The translations under genes were made by a program, and so were the position numbers. From Brevibacillus reuszeri (GTDB lineage Bacteria; Bacillota; Bacilli; Brevibacillales; Brevibacillaceae): 64,000 nt of DNA. Every line of letters starts with the position of its first letter. The first letter of the stretch is position 1. The stretch lies in the NCBI RefSeq assembly GCF_001187725.1, contig NZ_LGIQ01000009.1, forward strand, positions 748,547-812,546, written 5' to 3'. Positions 19,192 through 27,569 of the stretch are shown here, one piece after another. Below the pieces are notes generated by a model. The model did no database searches. It saw only the letters and a program-made list of their open reading frames with translations, and had not been told where the DNA came from.

Positions 19192-20076
19192 TTAGAGCAT
19201 ATAGGTAAGCTGTCTGGCAAGTGGCTTCAGTTCGGATACAGCTTCTAAATAGGATAGACAAACATTCACCAACGTTTTGTTTGGTGTCTCCAGTGCCAGC
19301 TCCTTTTGCAAAATATGAACAACTTCCTGCAGTTCTTGGCGCAAGTTAGCCGGTTTTTGCAGCTCCGAGATCTTTAATGAAATCACTTGCAAAAATTCAT
19401 GAATCGTCAATTGCTGTGTCTGCAAGCTAATCGGATTTAAACTGTTAAAGTAAATGTTCGTTTCGTTCAAGATCGCCTTTGGTTTCGTGTCTAGCATATC
19501 TGCTACGACGGCATTCATCCGCTCAATCAAAAAGTGGGCCAGATCGGACATCGTCAGTGATAGACCTTTTTGCATGACATAAAACAGATATTCTTTCAAG
19601 AGTCCGCGGAATATCGCAACAACATCCCAAATATAAGGGCTAATTTCGGCACCGTACGCTTCCAAAAAGCCATTTTTATGCCAGGTAAGCAGCGTTGCTC
19701 TCTTTTTCTTCCAAGCAGCCTGAAACGTCTCATTATCCTTGATCGGCAGCTCTTTAAACTCAACCATAAAGAAGTAGTTCTCTAGCATGTACTGTAGCTG
19801 AAATTCTATTTTTCGAAGCAGCTGCTCTTTTGGTGTCAGCCCTTCTCTTTTTCCTGCGGAATCCAGCTGACTTGCCTTCTCAAACATCCCTTGATGACAG
19901 AGCTCAAAGACTGCCGTAAATAAATCTTCTTTGGAGGGGAAAATTTTATAAATGCTGCCCTTTGCCATTCCACAAGCCTCTGCAATTTCTTGCATCGATG
20001 ACGAGGTATACCCTTTTTCCTTAAAAACCCCCATCGCTACATGGAGGATTTGCTGTTTTTTTACGTCTTCCATCAT
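19192..20076 (-). CDS. TetR/AcrR-family regulator
   Basis: About 294 residues. The N-terminal TetR HTH is clear: VAMGVFKEKGYTSSSMQEIAE then GMAKGSIYKIFPSKEDLF (about residues 12-53). The C-terminal ligand domain is long for the family. Two adjacent ATGs (20076, 20073) follow AGGGG; either could be used. It is divergent from the AbrB-family membrane protein at 20225 and probably controls it from the 143-bp region between them. Confidence 0.8.
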   Translation of the reverse strand: MMEDVKKQQILHVAMGVFKEKGYTSSSMQEIAEACGMAKGSIYKIFPSKEDLFTAVFELCHQGMFEKASQLDSAGKREGLTPKEQLLRKIEFQLQYMLENYFFMVEFKELPIKDNETFQAAWKKKRATLLTWHKNGFLEAYGAEISPYIWDVVAIFRGLLKEYLFYVMQKGLSLTMSDLAHFLIERMNAVVADMLDTKPKAILNETNIYFNSLNPISLQTQQLTIHEFLQVISLKISELQKPANLRQELQEVVHILQKELALETPNKTLVNVCLSYLEAVSELKPLARQLTYML

Positions 20077-20127
20077 GACCACCCCTACTTATTCTGACAT
20101 GCAGGTGATACATATTCAACATGGGAA

Positions 20128-20157
20128 TTGACGAAGAAAACCCATAGGTCATATAAT
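20128..20157 (+). promoter_or_regulatory. Sigma-A type promoter for the AbrB-family gene
   Basis: TTGACG (20128-20133) and TATAAT (20152-20157) with an 18-base spacer. GGTCAT...ATGAACC around the -10 box is an imperfect dyad that could be the TetR operator. Confidence 0.65.
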
Positions 20158-20224
20158 GAACCAGTGAGTTTTTTTGGAATTCGTTTGGTTTTACGTCACA
20201 ATTCAGCGAAAAGAAGTGGTTTCT

Positions 20225-21331
20225 ATGAAAGGTGCACAGCTGACCGAGAATAAATGGGTCCAGTTTCTTTTCACCTGTATGTTCGCTATTATCGGTGGTG
20301 CCGTTTTTCAGCTGATTCATATCCCTCTCCCATGGCTGCTTGGGTCTATGGTGTTCGTACTGATCGGCTCAAAGCTGTTCACACAGATCAAGCCATATTG
20401 GCCAGGGATGCTACGAAACACCGGAATGGGGATTATCGGTTATACGATAGGACTTTCCTTCACACTATCGACACTAAAGGAAATTGGCAAACAACTGCCT
20501 TCCATGGTTTTGTTGACGGTTCTGCTTTTGCTTTTTACGCTTTTGATCACTTTCTTTGTGTCCAAATTATCTGGAATTTCTTTTCCAACTGCTTTGATCG
20601 GAAGTATTCCAGGTGGTCTGAGCCAAATGATCCCGTTGGCGGAAGAAATCAAAGGGGTCGATTTGACAGTCGTCACCTTCTTGCAGGTCTCACGGCTTAT
20701 GATGATTATTTTCTGTGTGCCGTTGCTCATTTTTAGTCCTCTGATGACTGGTCTTGGCAATCCTTCTTTATCTGCTTCGACTCATCCCGCGAGTGTAAGC
20801 TGGGCAGGACTTTTTCCAAATATTTTGTTATTCATTGTTGTGTGCACACTCCTTGCCTTATTGGCAAAGAAAATAAACTTCCCTACTGCATTCTTACTTG
20901 GGCCCATGATCGGCACCATCGCATTGAATATCGCAGGCTTCCATGGTCCTGACTTGCCTACAGTCCTCATGAATGGTACACAATTGATGCTCGGCGGATA
21001 TATCGGTCTCTTACTCAAGCCAGAGAGCCTGAAGAATGCCGTAAAAATCAGTGCAACTGCTGTCTTAAGTGGAATCGTGCTGATCTTATGTGCGCTTGCG
21101 CTAAGTGTGCTTTTGACTATCATGCATCCAGTCTCATTTGTTACTGCTTTTTTGAGTCTTTCCCCAGGCGGGATGGACCAGATGGCGATTATCGCAAAGG
21201 AAGTACATGGAGATCTTTCCATCCTGATTTGTTACCAGCTTTTTCGAGCTTTGTTTATATCCGTAGCTGTACCTCCGCTTTTAAAGGCTGCTTTTAAGAA
21301 ATATGAAAAATGGAAATCTGCTGCAAATTAA
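20225..21331 (+). CDS. AbrB-family integral membrane protein
   Basis: The 368-residue protein has about ten membrane segments in two related halves, each with a PWLLG or FLLGPMIG type motif and a glycine-rich PGG (SIPGGLSQMIPLAEE and SLSPGGMDQMAIIAKE). This duplicated module is the so-called AbrB membrane family, often mislabelled as a regulator or ammonia monooxygenase; a transporter role is likely but the substrate is unknown. The ATG at 20225 follows AAGAAG. Divergent TetR regulator upstream; strong terminator downstream. Confidence 0.75.
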   Translation: MKGAQLTENKWVQFLFTCMFAIIGGAVFQLIHIPLPWLLGSMVFVLIGSKLFTQIKPYWPGMLRNTGMGIIGYTIGLSFTLSTLKEIGKQLPSMVLLTVLLLLFTLLITFFVSKLSGISFPTALIGSIPGGLSQMIPLAEEIKGVDLTVVTFLQVSRLMMIIFCVPLLIFSPLMTGLGNPSLSASTHPASVSWAGLFPNILLFIVVCTLLALLAKKINFPTAFLLGPMIGTIALNIAGFHGPDLPTVLMNGTQLMLGGYIGLLLKPESLKNAVKISATAVLSGIVLILCALALSVLLTIMHPVSFVTAFLSLSPGGMDQMAIIAKEVHGDLSILICYQLFRALFISVAVPPLLKAAFKKYEKWKSAAN

Positions 21332-21378
21332 CGATGCTCGCAACAGGATCATTCCCCACATCGACTCGGAGAAAGCAA

Positions 21379-21416
21379 GAGAGCATGCTTTGAGATAATC
21401 TGCAAAGCATGCTCTC
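21379..21416 (+). terminator. Terminator after the AbrB-family gene
   Basis: A perfect 14-bp stem GAGAGCATGCTTTG / CAAAGCATGCTCTC with a 10-base loop, then CTTTATACTGTTTTT. The symmetric stem could also act on the convergent acetyltransferase transcript. Confidence 0.85.
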
Positions 21417-21460
21417 CTTTATACTGTTTTTGCACGAAATCGTTTGAACGACATGTTTTC

Positions 21461-22258
21461 CTATTCAAACACAACCATTTCTCCTACTTCTGTAAAGCCA
21501 GCTCTCCTATAAATGTTAATCCCATCTTCAGAGGCTTGCAAAACGCATGGCTTGCCATTCCCTTCCTCTCTTACCTGCTGAAGTAGATGATCAAACATGG
21601 CGCTTCCCAGTCCTTTTCCCCTATGCTCTGCTCTGGTCATCACATCATAAATACCATAGCTATTTTCCGTTTCAATCAAATATCCAGTAGACACGGCTTG
21701 ATTGTCCAGGAACCCAACGAACCATTGATGCTGTTGATCTATGTGAAAATTGGCAGCTGCTTGATCAAAATAGTGGACAAGAGATTCTTGTTCGCGACTT
21801 CCGGCAAACAACGATTGAAAAACGCCGGCGTACTGAAGAAGCTCATCTGCACTCTTTACCCGCTTTATTTCAAGCCCTGCTGCCATTGGAGCACTAGAGC
21901 CAATGGAGCCACTCTCGAGCTTCATGGTGATATTGCGCTCCGCTTCATTTTTTCCCAGTTCAGCAAACAGCTCGACCACATCTGGTGTGACAAAACGCTG
22001 ATCCATCCAGATACTTATCGGAAATCCTTTGTCCAAAAAAGAACGAATGGCTTGCTGAACGCTCACTTGTGTATCTTTTGTCAACGATGATAACGGGAGA
22101 AATACGTTGAAAGTATCGGATGGCAAGCCGCAATCAACGGCTATGAAATGCGGATTATCATACACATGAGCACCTGGAATCCATAATGGAAGCGATGATA
22201 TTTTTTTCTTAAAATTATCTAACACCAAATCTTGATTGGATAACATATTGACCACCAT
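21461..22258 (-). CDS. GNAT-family N-acetyltransferase
   Basis: The 265-residue protein has a C-terminal GNAT fold (about 130-265). The acetyl-CoA loop is in RAEHRGKGLGSAMFDHLL and the final strand in YRRAGFTEVGEMVVFE. The N-terminal half is a divergent repeat of the fold. Substrate unknown. The ATG at 22258 has a weak ribosome site; an in-frame ATG at 22246 is an alternative. It is 170 bases downstream of the vanT-like gene, same strand, but with no evidence that it belongs to that cluster. Confidence 0.75.
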   Translation of the reverse strand: MVVNMLSNQDLVLDNFKKKISSLPLWIPGAHVYDNPHFIAVDCGLPSDTFNVFLPLSSLTKDTQVSVQQAIRSFLDKGFPISIWMDQRFVTPDVVELFAELGKNEAERNITMKLESGSIGSSAPMAAGLEIKRVKSADELLQYAGVFQSLFAGSREQESLVHYFDQAAANFHIDQQHQWFVGFLDNQAVSTGYLIETENSYGIYDVMTRAEHRGKGLGSAMFDHLLQQVREEGNGKPCVLQASEDGINIYRRAGFTEVGEMVVFE

Positions 22259-22428
22259 TTTCCCAAAAATGTAAGAGCGCTCTTGAGAATGTATTATACC
22301 GAGTGATCTCCCCGTTTCATAGGCAGTTCACATATTCTATATCCTCCCATAATATTCTGATAATTATTAATGAAATGGGAAAGCAGGCAAGACAACTTAC
22401 CGTTTCTAAGCCGCCTTGAGTTCCTTTC

Positions 22429-24594
22429 TTACTCCACATACACTCGCTCCACTCTGCTTCCAATACCACTTACTATTTCATTCGTAATTGTGTTGCAACG
22501 ACTTGCGAGTTGTTCCGCTGTGATCGTCTCCCCGCCATCTTGTCCAATCAGCGTGACGACGTCGCCCTCCTTCACCCCTGGAATATGTGTGACATCGATC
22601 ATCAGTTGATCCATACACACATTCCCAACGATGCTTGCCCTCTGGCCCCTCACCAGAACATATCCGCCTGCTTCTGACAGCCTTCTGGGTATACCATCCG
22701 CATATCCAATGGACACCGTCGCGATCTGACTATTTTTACTCGTCCTATAATTTCTGCCGTAGCTGATCGCACTCCCTGCCTGTATCGTTTTGACAAGCGT
22801 TACTCTAGCGTGCAAGGAAAGGACGGGACGCAGATCGATGCTCCTGTTTACGACGTCATCTTCTTTGGATAGCAATCCAAAGAGCGCAATTCCTGCCCGA
22901 GACATTCCACATATTTCGTCCACACCATTCAGAATTCCGTAGCTGCTCTGGATATGAAGAATCCCCGGATTAATTCCCTCCAACTCGACTTGTCTGATTA
23001 CATTATGAAAACGATCGATTTGTTCTTTTGTATAGGCAATGTCCTCATGATTGGGACTATCGGAGACAGACAGATGGCTATAGCTTCCAGTTACTTGGAG
23101 ATGCTCATGCCGATACATGCGAAGAATTTTTCCGATGTTGTCATGTGCCTCGCCCAATCTCCCCATTCCTGTATCGATTTTGATGTGCACCTGCAGCTTT
23201 TTGCCACACTCATCAAGAGAAGCAGCATATTCTTCACTGATAACCGTTTGCGTAAGCTTGTAGTGTATAAGCTCGCTGACATTCTTCAACGAGGTATAAC
23301 CGAGAATCAATATTTCTCCTTTTATCCCTTGCTTGCGCAGTGCAATTCCTTCTTCCAGCTCGGCTACAGCAAAATGACCAACACCAATTTGATTGAGTAT
23401 TTTTGCGATTTGTGGGCTGCCATGTCCATAAGCATTGGCTTTCGCGACCGCCATCAGCTCAGCCGCTGGAGGAAGAAGCCTTTTCAGCTCCTCCAGATTA
23501 TGCTTCAAATGAGCTACCTTGATTTCTGCCCACGCTCTTTGCTTCGTTGCTCGTTTTGTTTTTTTTCTTGTGAGAAACCGGACAACGACGTGGGAGATAC
23601 AAATCGCCAGTAAGGTGACGGCAACAAAATGAATAAAGCTGTTCTCAACCAAAATCGCGCTTGTTCCCGTTGCTTTACCAATTCCTCTTACCAGCACAAT
23701 TGCGAATGGATGCAAAATGTAAATCCATGTCGTTAACTGCCTGATATAGGGCCCGCCTCTCCCTTTTTGCAGCAGTAGAAAGGAAAACAGGAAATAAACA
23801 GTCGGGACCAAAAAAATGTACATACTGTCATGACGTGGGAGCTTGCCCTGATTGACAAGAATCCCTTCTATCAGCATCAACACGAACGAGAGGGCAAAGC
23901 CAAATGCCATAACGCCTCTTGTTTGTCCCGTGAGCGGTCTTTTGGCGATCCAAGCACCCAGTATCAAATAAATGGGAGCAAAAAACAAGCCATTCCTTGT
24001 ATAGTCAAATAGCATGAACATTTGGGTGTAGATTGCATGCAGTAAATCGCTCTGCTCAATCAAGCCGTAATAGCTATCACCAAGAAGCCCTATCATGTAC
24101 AACAATCCAGCAATCACAAGCATGACCGGAAACGAAAATCGTTGATACAGAAAAGAAGTGATCAAAACACCTGTGATTAAAGCAGGAAAGTACCACAGAT
24201 GATACATGGTCCCATCAAACAGGATATCTTTTACCAGAGTGTACACGGTGAAATCACTTGAAAAATAACCAGCGTAGACGTTAATTGGAAGGTAGATCAA
24301 AACGGCTAGCCCGTACAGAGTAGCAATTCTGGCAATATAGCGGTGTATCGTTGCTCTATCCTGAGCAGCCTCCCCTCGTATCTTCTGAAACAGAAGGAAG
24401 CCTGATGCGATAAAGAAAAACGGGACAGCAAGTCGAGCGACGATTCCGGTAAACAAAAAATCGACGTATTCATTGTAGGTTGTGAATGGACCTGTATGAA
24501 TCGCAATGACGAGTATGGCTGCAATCACCTTGAAGTGGTCAATAAATCCATAATTCTCTTTAGAGACCACTTGCCTGTTCACTGCCTTTCTCAT
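22429..24594 (-). CDS. vanT: VanT-like membrane-bound serine racemase (acyltransferase-type membrane domain + alanine racemase domain)
   Basis: The 721-residue fusion has an N-terminal membrane domain of about ten segments (about 15-340) resembling acyltransferase_3 proteins, joined to a PLP-dependent alanine racemase domain (about 350-721). The PLP lysine lies in MAVAKANAYGHG (near K385). This architecture is that of VanT, which imports L-Ser and converts it to D-Ser for D-Ala-D-Ser termini in vanC/E/G/L/N type resistance. It overlaps the VanXY-like gene by 35 bases. The gene order ligase-VanXY-VanT is that of vanC-type clusters. The ribosome site before the ATG at 24594 is poor, so a slightly later GTG is possible. 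Confidence 0.85.
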   Translation of the reverse strand: MRKAVNRQVVSKENYGFIDHFKVIAAILVIAIHTGPFTTYNEYVDFLFTGIVARLAVPFFFIASGFLLFQKIRGEAAQDRATIHRYIARIATLYGLAVLIYLPINVYAGYFSSDFTVYTLVKDILFDGTMYHLWYFPALITGVLITSFLYQRFSFPVMLVIAGLLYMIGLLGDSYYGLIEQSDLLHAIYTQMFMLFDYTRNGLFFAPIYLILGAWIAKRPLTGQTRGVMAFGFALSFVLMLIEGILVNQGKLPRHDSMYIFLVPTVYFLFSFLLLQKGRGGPYIRQLTTWIYILHPFAIVLVRGIGKATGTSAILVENSFIHFVAVTLLAICISHVVVRFLTRKKTKRATKQRAWAEIKVAHLKHNLEELKRLLPPAAELMAVAKANAYGHGSPQIAKILNQIGVGHFAVAELEEGIALRKQGIKGEILILGYTSLKNVSELIHYKLTQTVISEEYAASLDECGKKLQVHIKIDTGMGRLGEAHDNIGKILRMYRHEHLQVTGSYSHLSVSDSPNHEDIAYTKEQIDRFHNVIRQVELEGINPGILHIQSSYGILNGVDEICGMSRAGIALFGLLSKEDDVVNRSIDLRPVLSLHARVTLVKTIQAGSAISYGRNYRTSKNSQIATVSIGYADGIPRRLSEAGGYVLVRGQRASIVGNVCMDQLMIDVTHIPGVKEGDVVTLIGQDGGETITAEQLASRCNTITNEIVSGIGSRVERVYVE

Positions 24595-25411
24595 GGAAAA
24601 CGGTTACGACGAATCCATCAGCGTTATTTCCGGACAACTCATACCTTGCATGATTGGGAATCGGTACGGTTGTACTTCCCATTGCTGCTTTTACATAATA
24701 AATTTCAAGTATTGTGCTTTCCGTTTCAAAATAAAAATGCTCCTTGGCAAACACAAACCTCTTCAAAAATGCGATGTATTCTTCCAGACAAAAATCATTT
24801 TGCTCCATAATGAGCGCATGTGGAAAACCGACATAGCGAAAATGCCAAGGCTCGCAAGCAATGTTCGTAATAGACTCTTTCCCTTTTTTGTACCTTTGGA
24901 TGAAGCCGTACTCTGCTGCCCGTTCCTTAAAGGTTTGACATACACCACGATCCGGGAAGGATGGGCAAATAAAGTCAACCTCTTCCTTGTTTTCACCGAC
25001 ATCTACAGCGAGGCCTGTCTGATGCTCGCTTTCATCTGGCCGGGCCACAAAACTTGCTGTGAAAGCAGCTCCATTCTCACGTAAAGAAGATTCATATAGC
25101 TCCCGCTGCTCCGATTGCGAACGAAATCCACTCACTGCGATGATATCGTTTATCGCTGAGGCAGCGTTCACTAAAGCCATTAGCTGACGCAGACATGTTT
25201 TTTCCAGGAGCAGGCGATTGTTCTGTCGAAGTGTCTGAAGCTCCGATACGGGTAGCAGCTCCAAAAACTGTTCCTTCAACCGGATAGGATGCTCGCGGTT
25301 AACGAGGATGAGATGCCCGTGATGTATGGCCGATTGGTTAAGCTGAAGCTCCTTATAGAAAACAAATTGTGGCTTATCCATTGTCAATTTGATCGGAAGC
25401 ATTCTCATCAT
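24560..25411 (-). CDS. vanXY: VanXY-like D,D-dipeptidase/carboxypeptidase
   Basis: The 283-residue VanY-family zinc peptidase shows SGFRSQSEQ, the zinc and catalytic motif SEHQTGLAVDVG and EPWHFRYVG. It lacks a signal peptide, as expected for cytoplasmic VanXY enzymes that remove D-Ala-D-Ala dipeptides and terminal D-Ala from precursors. The last 90 or so residues extend beyond the VanY core, longer than usual VanXY. Its ATG overlaps the ligase stop (ATGA), with GGGAGGG 7 bases upstream. Substrate preference is inferred from the neighbours. Confidence 0.8.
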   Translation of the reverse strand: MMRMLPIKLTMDKPQFVFYKELQLNQSAIHHGHLILVNREHPIRLKEQFLELLPVSELQTLRQNNRLLLEKTCLRQLMALVNAASAINDIIAVSGFRSQSEQRELYESSLRENGAAFTASFVARPDESEHQTGLAVDVGENKEEVDFICPSFPDRGVCQTFKERAAEYGFIQRYKKGKESITNIACEPWHFRYVGFPHALIMEQNDFCLEEYIAFLKRFVFAKEHFYFETESTILEIYYVKAAMGSTTVPIPNHARYELSGNNADGFVVTVFHEKGSEQASGL

Positions 25412-26466
25412 TTTTCATCCCTCCCTAGCGCAAGCTCGATTAGCTCATCGAGTAGCTGTGTATAAGAAATTCCACTGGCTCGCAGCATATTTGGATATCT
25501 GGAGCTCGAAGTAAATCCAGGTATCGTGTTGACTTCATTGAACATGAGTCTACCGTCCCCAGACAGGAACATATCTACTCTGGCAAATCCGCTGCAGCCA
25601 AGTGTTTGATAAATAAGGCTTGCTGTCTCTCTGACTTTTTTCTCAGTATCCGTGTCAATTCGAGCAGGCAAGTGGATTGTAGAAGTGTGCAAAGAATACT
25701 TCTCCGTAAAATGGAAGAAATCATCCGATAGTTCAATTTCATCTATCACACCTATGCGCGGGCTGCTATTTCCGAGAACGGCACACCCCACTTCAAAGCC
25801 CTCGATATTTTCTTCAATGACGATCTTGTTGTCGTGAGCAAACGCCAATTCTATTCCTTCGATGAATTGTTGATAAGTATGAGCCTTCGTGATCCCGATA
25901 GACGATCCAGACTTCGCCGGCTTGATGTAAACAGGGTAGCCGAAATCTTTTGCTGCTACGATTGCCTTTTCAACATCGTCTCCTTGGTGTATGGTCATAG
26001 CACGTGGCGTATCGATTCCAGCAGCACGAACCAGTGTATGTGCAATATCTTTATCCATGCAAATCGCAGAGGATAGCATATCACAACCGACATAAGGGAT
26101 TCCTGCCAGCTCTAAAAGGCCCTGTATCGTTCCATCCTCCCCATTTCTTCCATGAAGCACGGGAAAAACAACATCGATTGGAACCCGATGATATTCTGTA
26201 TGGACGAGCTCGATAAGTCCCCCTGTTTCTCTGCTCGGCGAAACAAATGACGGGATGCAGCTCGGATGCATATGCCAGCGGTCTTCACGAATGGCCTCGA
26301 TGCTGCCACTGTACCGAAGCCACTTGCCTTCCTCTGTTATCCCGATTAGTACCAGATTGTATTTATCTTTATCGATATGTTCGATCACAGAGGCTGCGGA
26401 GATCAGGGAAACTCCGTACTCGTTCGAGCAACCTCCGAATATGATCGCGACGGTTTTCTTTTCCAA
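25408..26466 (-). CDS. vanG: VanG-like D-alanine--D-serine (or D-alanine) ligase
   Basis: This ATP-grasp ligase of 352 residues is close to VanG: IIFGGCSNEYGVSLISAASV, VVFPVLHGRNGEDGTIQG, SAICMDKDIAHTLV, SGSSIGITKA, FTEKYSLHTS and FNEVNTIPGFTSSSRYPNM. These enzymes make D-Ala-D-Ser (or D-Ala-D-Ala) dipeptides for peptidoglycan. With VanXY and VanT downstream, D-Ala-D-Ser is the likely product, giving altered precursors with low glycopeptide affinity. A TTG start at 26466 is used, with AGGAGG 8 bases upstream. No VanR/VanS lies in the window beside it; a possible promoter is TTGTAA-N17-CTATTT in the 220-base upstream gap. Confidence 0.87.
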   Translation of the reverse strand: MEKKTVAIIFGGCSNEYGVSLISAASVIEHIDKDKYNLVLIGITEEGKWLRYSGSIEAIREDRWHMHPSCIPSFVSPSRETGGLIELVHTEYHRVPIDVVFPVLHGRNGEDGTIQGLLELAGIPYVGCDMLSSAICMDKDIAHTLVRAAGIDTPRAMTIHQGDDVEKAIVAAKDFGYPVYIKPAKSGSSIGITKAHTYQQFIEGIELAFAHDNKIVIEENIEGFEVGCAVLGNSSPRIGVIDEIELSDDFFHFTEKYSLHTSTIHLPARIDTDTEKKVRETASLIYQTLGCSGFARVDMFLSGDGRLMFNEVNTIPGFTSSSRYPNMLRASGISYTQLLDELIELALGRDEK

Positions 26467-26627
26467 ATGAGATCCCTCCTGAAAGCATGTCTTTCCACAG
26501 ACATAAGCTTAGGAGAAACTATTTAAAAAAATGGTAGGTTAAGTCTTACGTTTTTCTTAAATAGCACGCCATGCCCAGTTCTTACAAAATCAGGGTAACT
26601 TTTTACTAAAAACTCCAATAAAAAAAG

Positions 26628-26662
26628 CCAGTCGAGCACTCATTTGAAGTGCAAGACTGGCT
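26628..26662 (-). terminator. Terminator after the fdh operon
   Basis: Stem AGCCAGTC / GACTGGCT with further pairing of GCACTT / AGTGCT inside, followed by TTTTTTT on the minus strand. It lies 27 bases after the DUF2294 stop. Confidence 0.85.
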
Positions 26663-26688
26663 ATATCACTGGATTTTGGTACCCTGTA

Positions 26689-27045
26689 TTATTTAGATTC
26701 AATGGACCGATCAAATACAAAAACGGTCATGGCGATATCTTCTTCAATATTAATATCTGAAAAAATTCTTACGATCCTGGCTTTCATCAAGTCTTCGAGC
26801 TTGGCTACGACCTCAGGATTCGTATAAATTTTTTTCACCAATTTGGTACGCGCATCATGCACCATTCGTCTGCCATCATTCGAGGTGATCATAAATTTTT
26901 CTACATTCGTCAGATTCCCTTTCATCTCACTGATCGCCCAGGAATCAACGAAACGAGTAAAAATTTCTTTGGGGCCATTCCCCACATATTCTTTACGAAT
27001 TTCACGAACAAGCATGCTGAATTGATGTTCCAATTGTTTTGACAT
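26689..27045 (-). CDS. DUF2294 family protein
   Basis: The 118-residue soluble protein matches DUF2294: LVREIRKEYVGNGPKEIFTRFVDSW, then GNLTNVEKFM and DGRRMVHDARTKLV. Function in the family is not established. GAAGGAG precedes the ATG. It is 41 bases after the DUF1641 gene and before the operon terminator, so it is the third gene of the formate dehydrogenase operon; DUF2294 genes often accompany such operons in Bacillales. Confidence 0.75.
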   Translation of the reverse strand: MSKQLEHQFSMLVREIRKEYVGNGPKEIFTRFVDSWAISEMKGNLTNVEKFMITSNDGRRMVHDARTKLVKKIYTNPEVVAKLEDLMKARIVRIFSDINIEEDIAMTVFVFDRSIESK

Positions 27046-27086
27046 GGCGTATCTCCTTCCTCGTCATAATCATTCGGAGACAACCA

Positions 27087-27569
27087 TCAAGAATCCTTTA
27101 AGCCCTCGCCTACTCCTTTTAACAAATTGATGCCAAAGCCAATGGCCCGATTAATATCAGGATCAGACAAGGCCTTCATCAAATCCATAATGCCAACCTT
27201 TTGTCCGGAGCGCAACCCCTCATCGGCTTTTTGGAGACCTTTGGTGACGCCTTTCATCAGCTTTTGCGTCATCTCTGGCTCAAGCTCTGCAAGTCCACCT
27301 GCTGCTGCCATTGCATTATTAATCATGTTGGTGACGGGTGGCCGCACCATTTGGCCGACAACGATTTTGGCAATTTCCTCTTTGGCTTCCACCGCTGCCG
27401 TAAGCGCTGGCAAAATTCCACTATCATGCAGTTCCTGAAGCAGCTTGATCGTTTCCTGTATGCCTTCCGGGTTTTTGGCAAGTAATTGGAGGATGGCTTC
27501 GACTGTTTGACTTTGCTTTTCACTGTCCGACAGTGTTGGTTTGACAATACGCGTAATTGGACTCGCCAT
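27087..27569 (-). CDS. DUF1641 family protein, formate dehydrogenase partner (YrhD type)
   Basis: The 160-residue protein is predicted helical, with long amphipathic helices and a GQMVRPPVTNMINNAM segment in the middle. It matches DUF1641 (B. subtilis YrhD/YjgD), nearly always encoded next to NAD-type formate dehydrogenase. Its ATG overlaps the dehydrogenase stop (TAATG), with GGAGG 9 bases upstream, so the two are translationally coupled. A role as accessory or small subunit is likely but not shown. Confidence 0.8.
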   Translation of the reverse strand: MASPITRIVKPTLSDSEKQSQTVEAILQLLAKNPEGIQETIKLLQELHDSGILPALTAAVEAKEEIAKIVVGQMVRPPVTNMINNAMAAAGGLAELEPEMTQKLMKGVTKGLQKADEGLRSGQKVGIMDLMKALSDPDINRAIGFGINLLKGVGEGLKDS

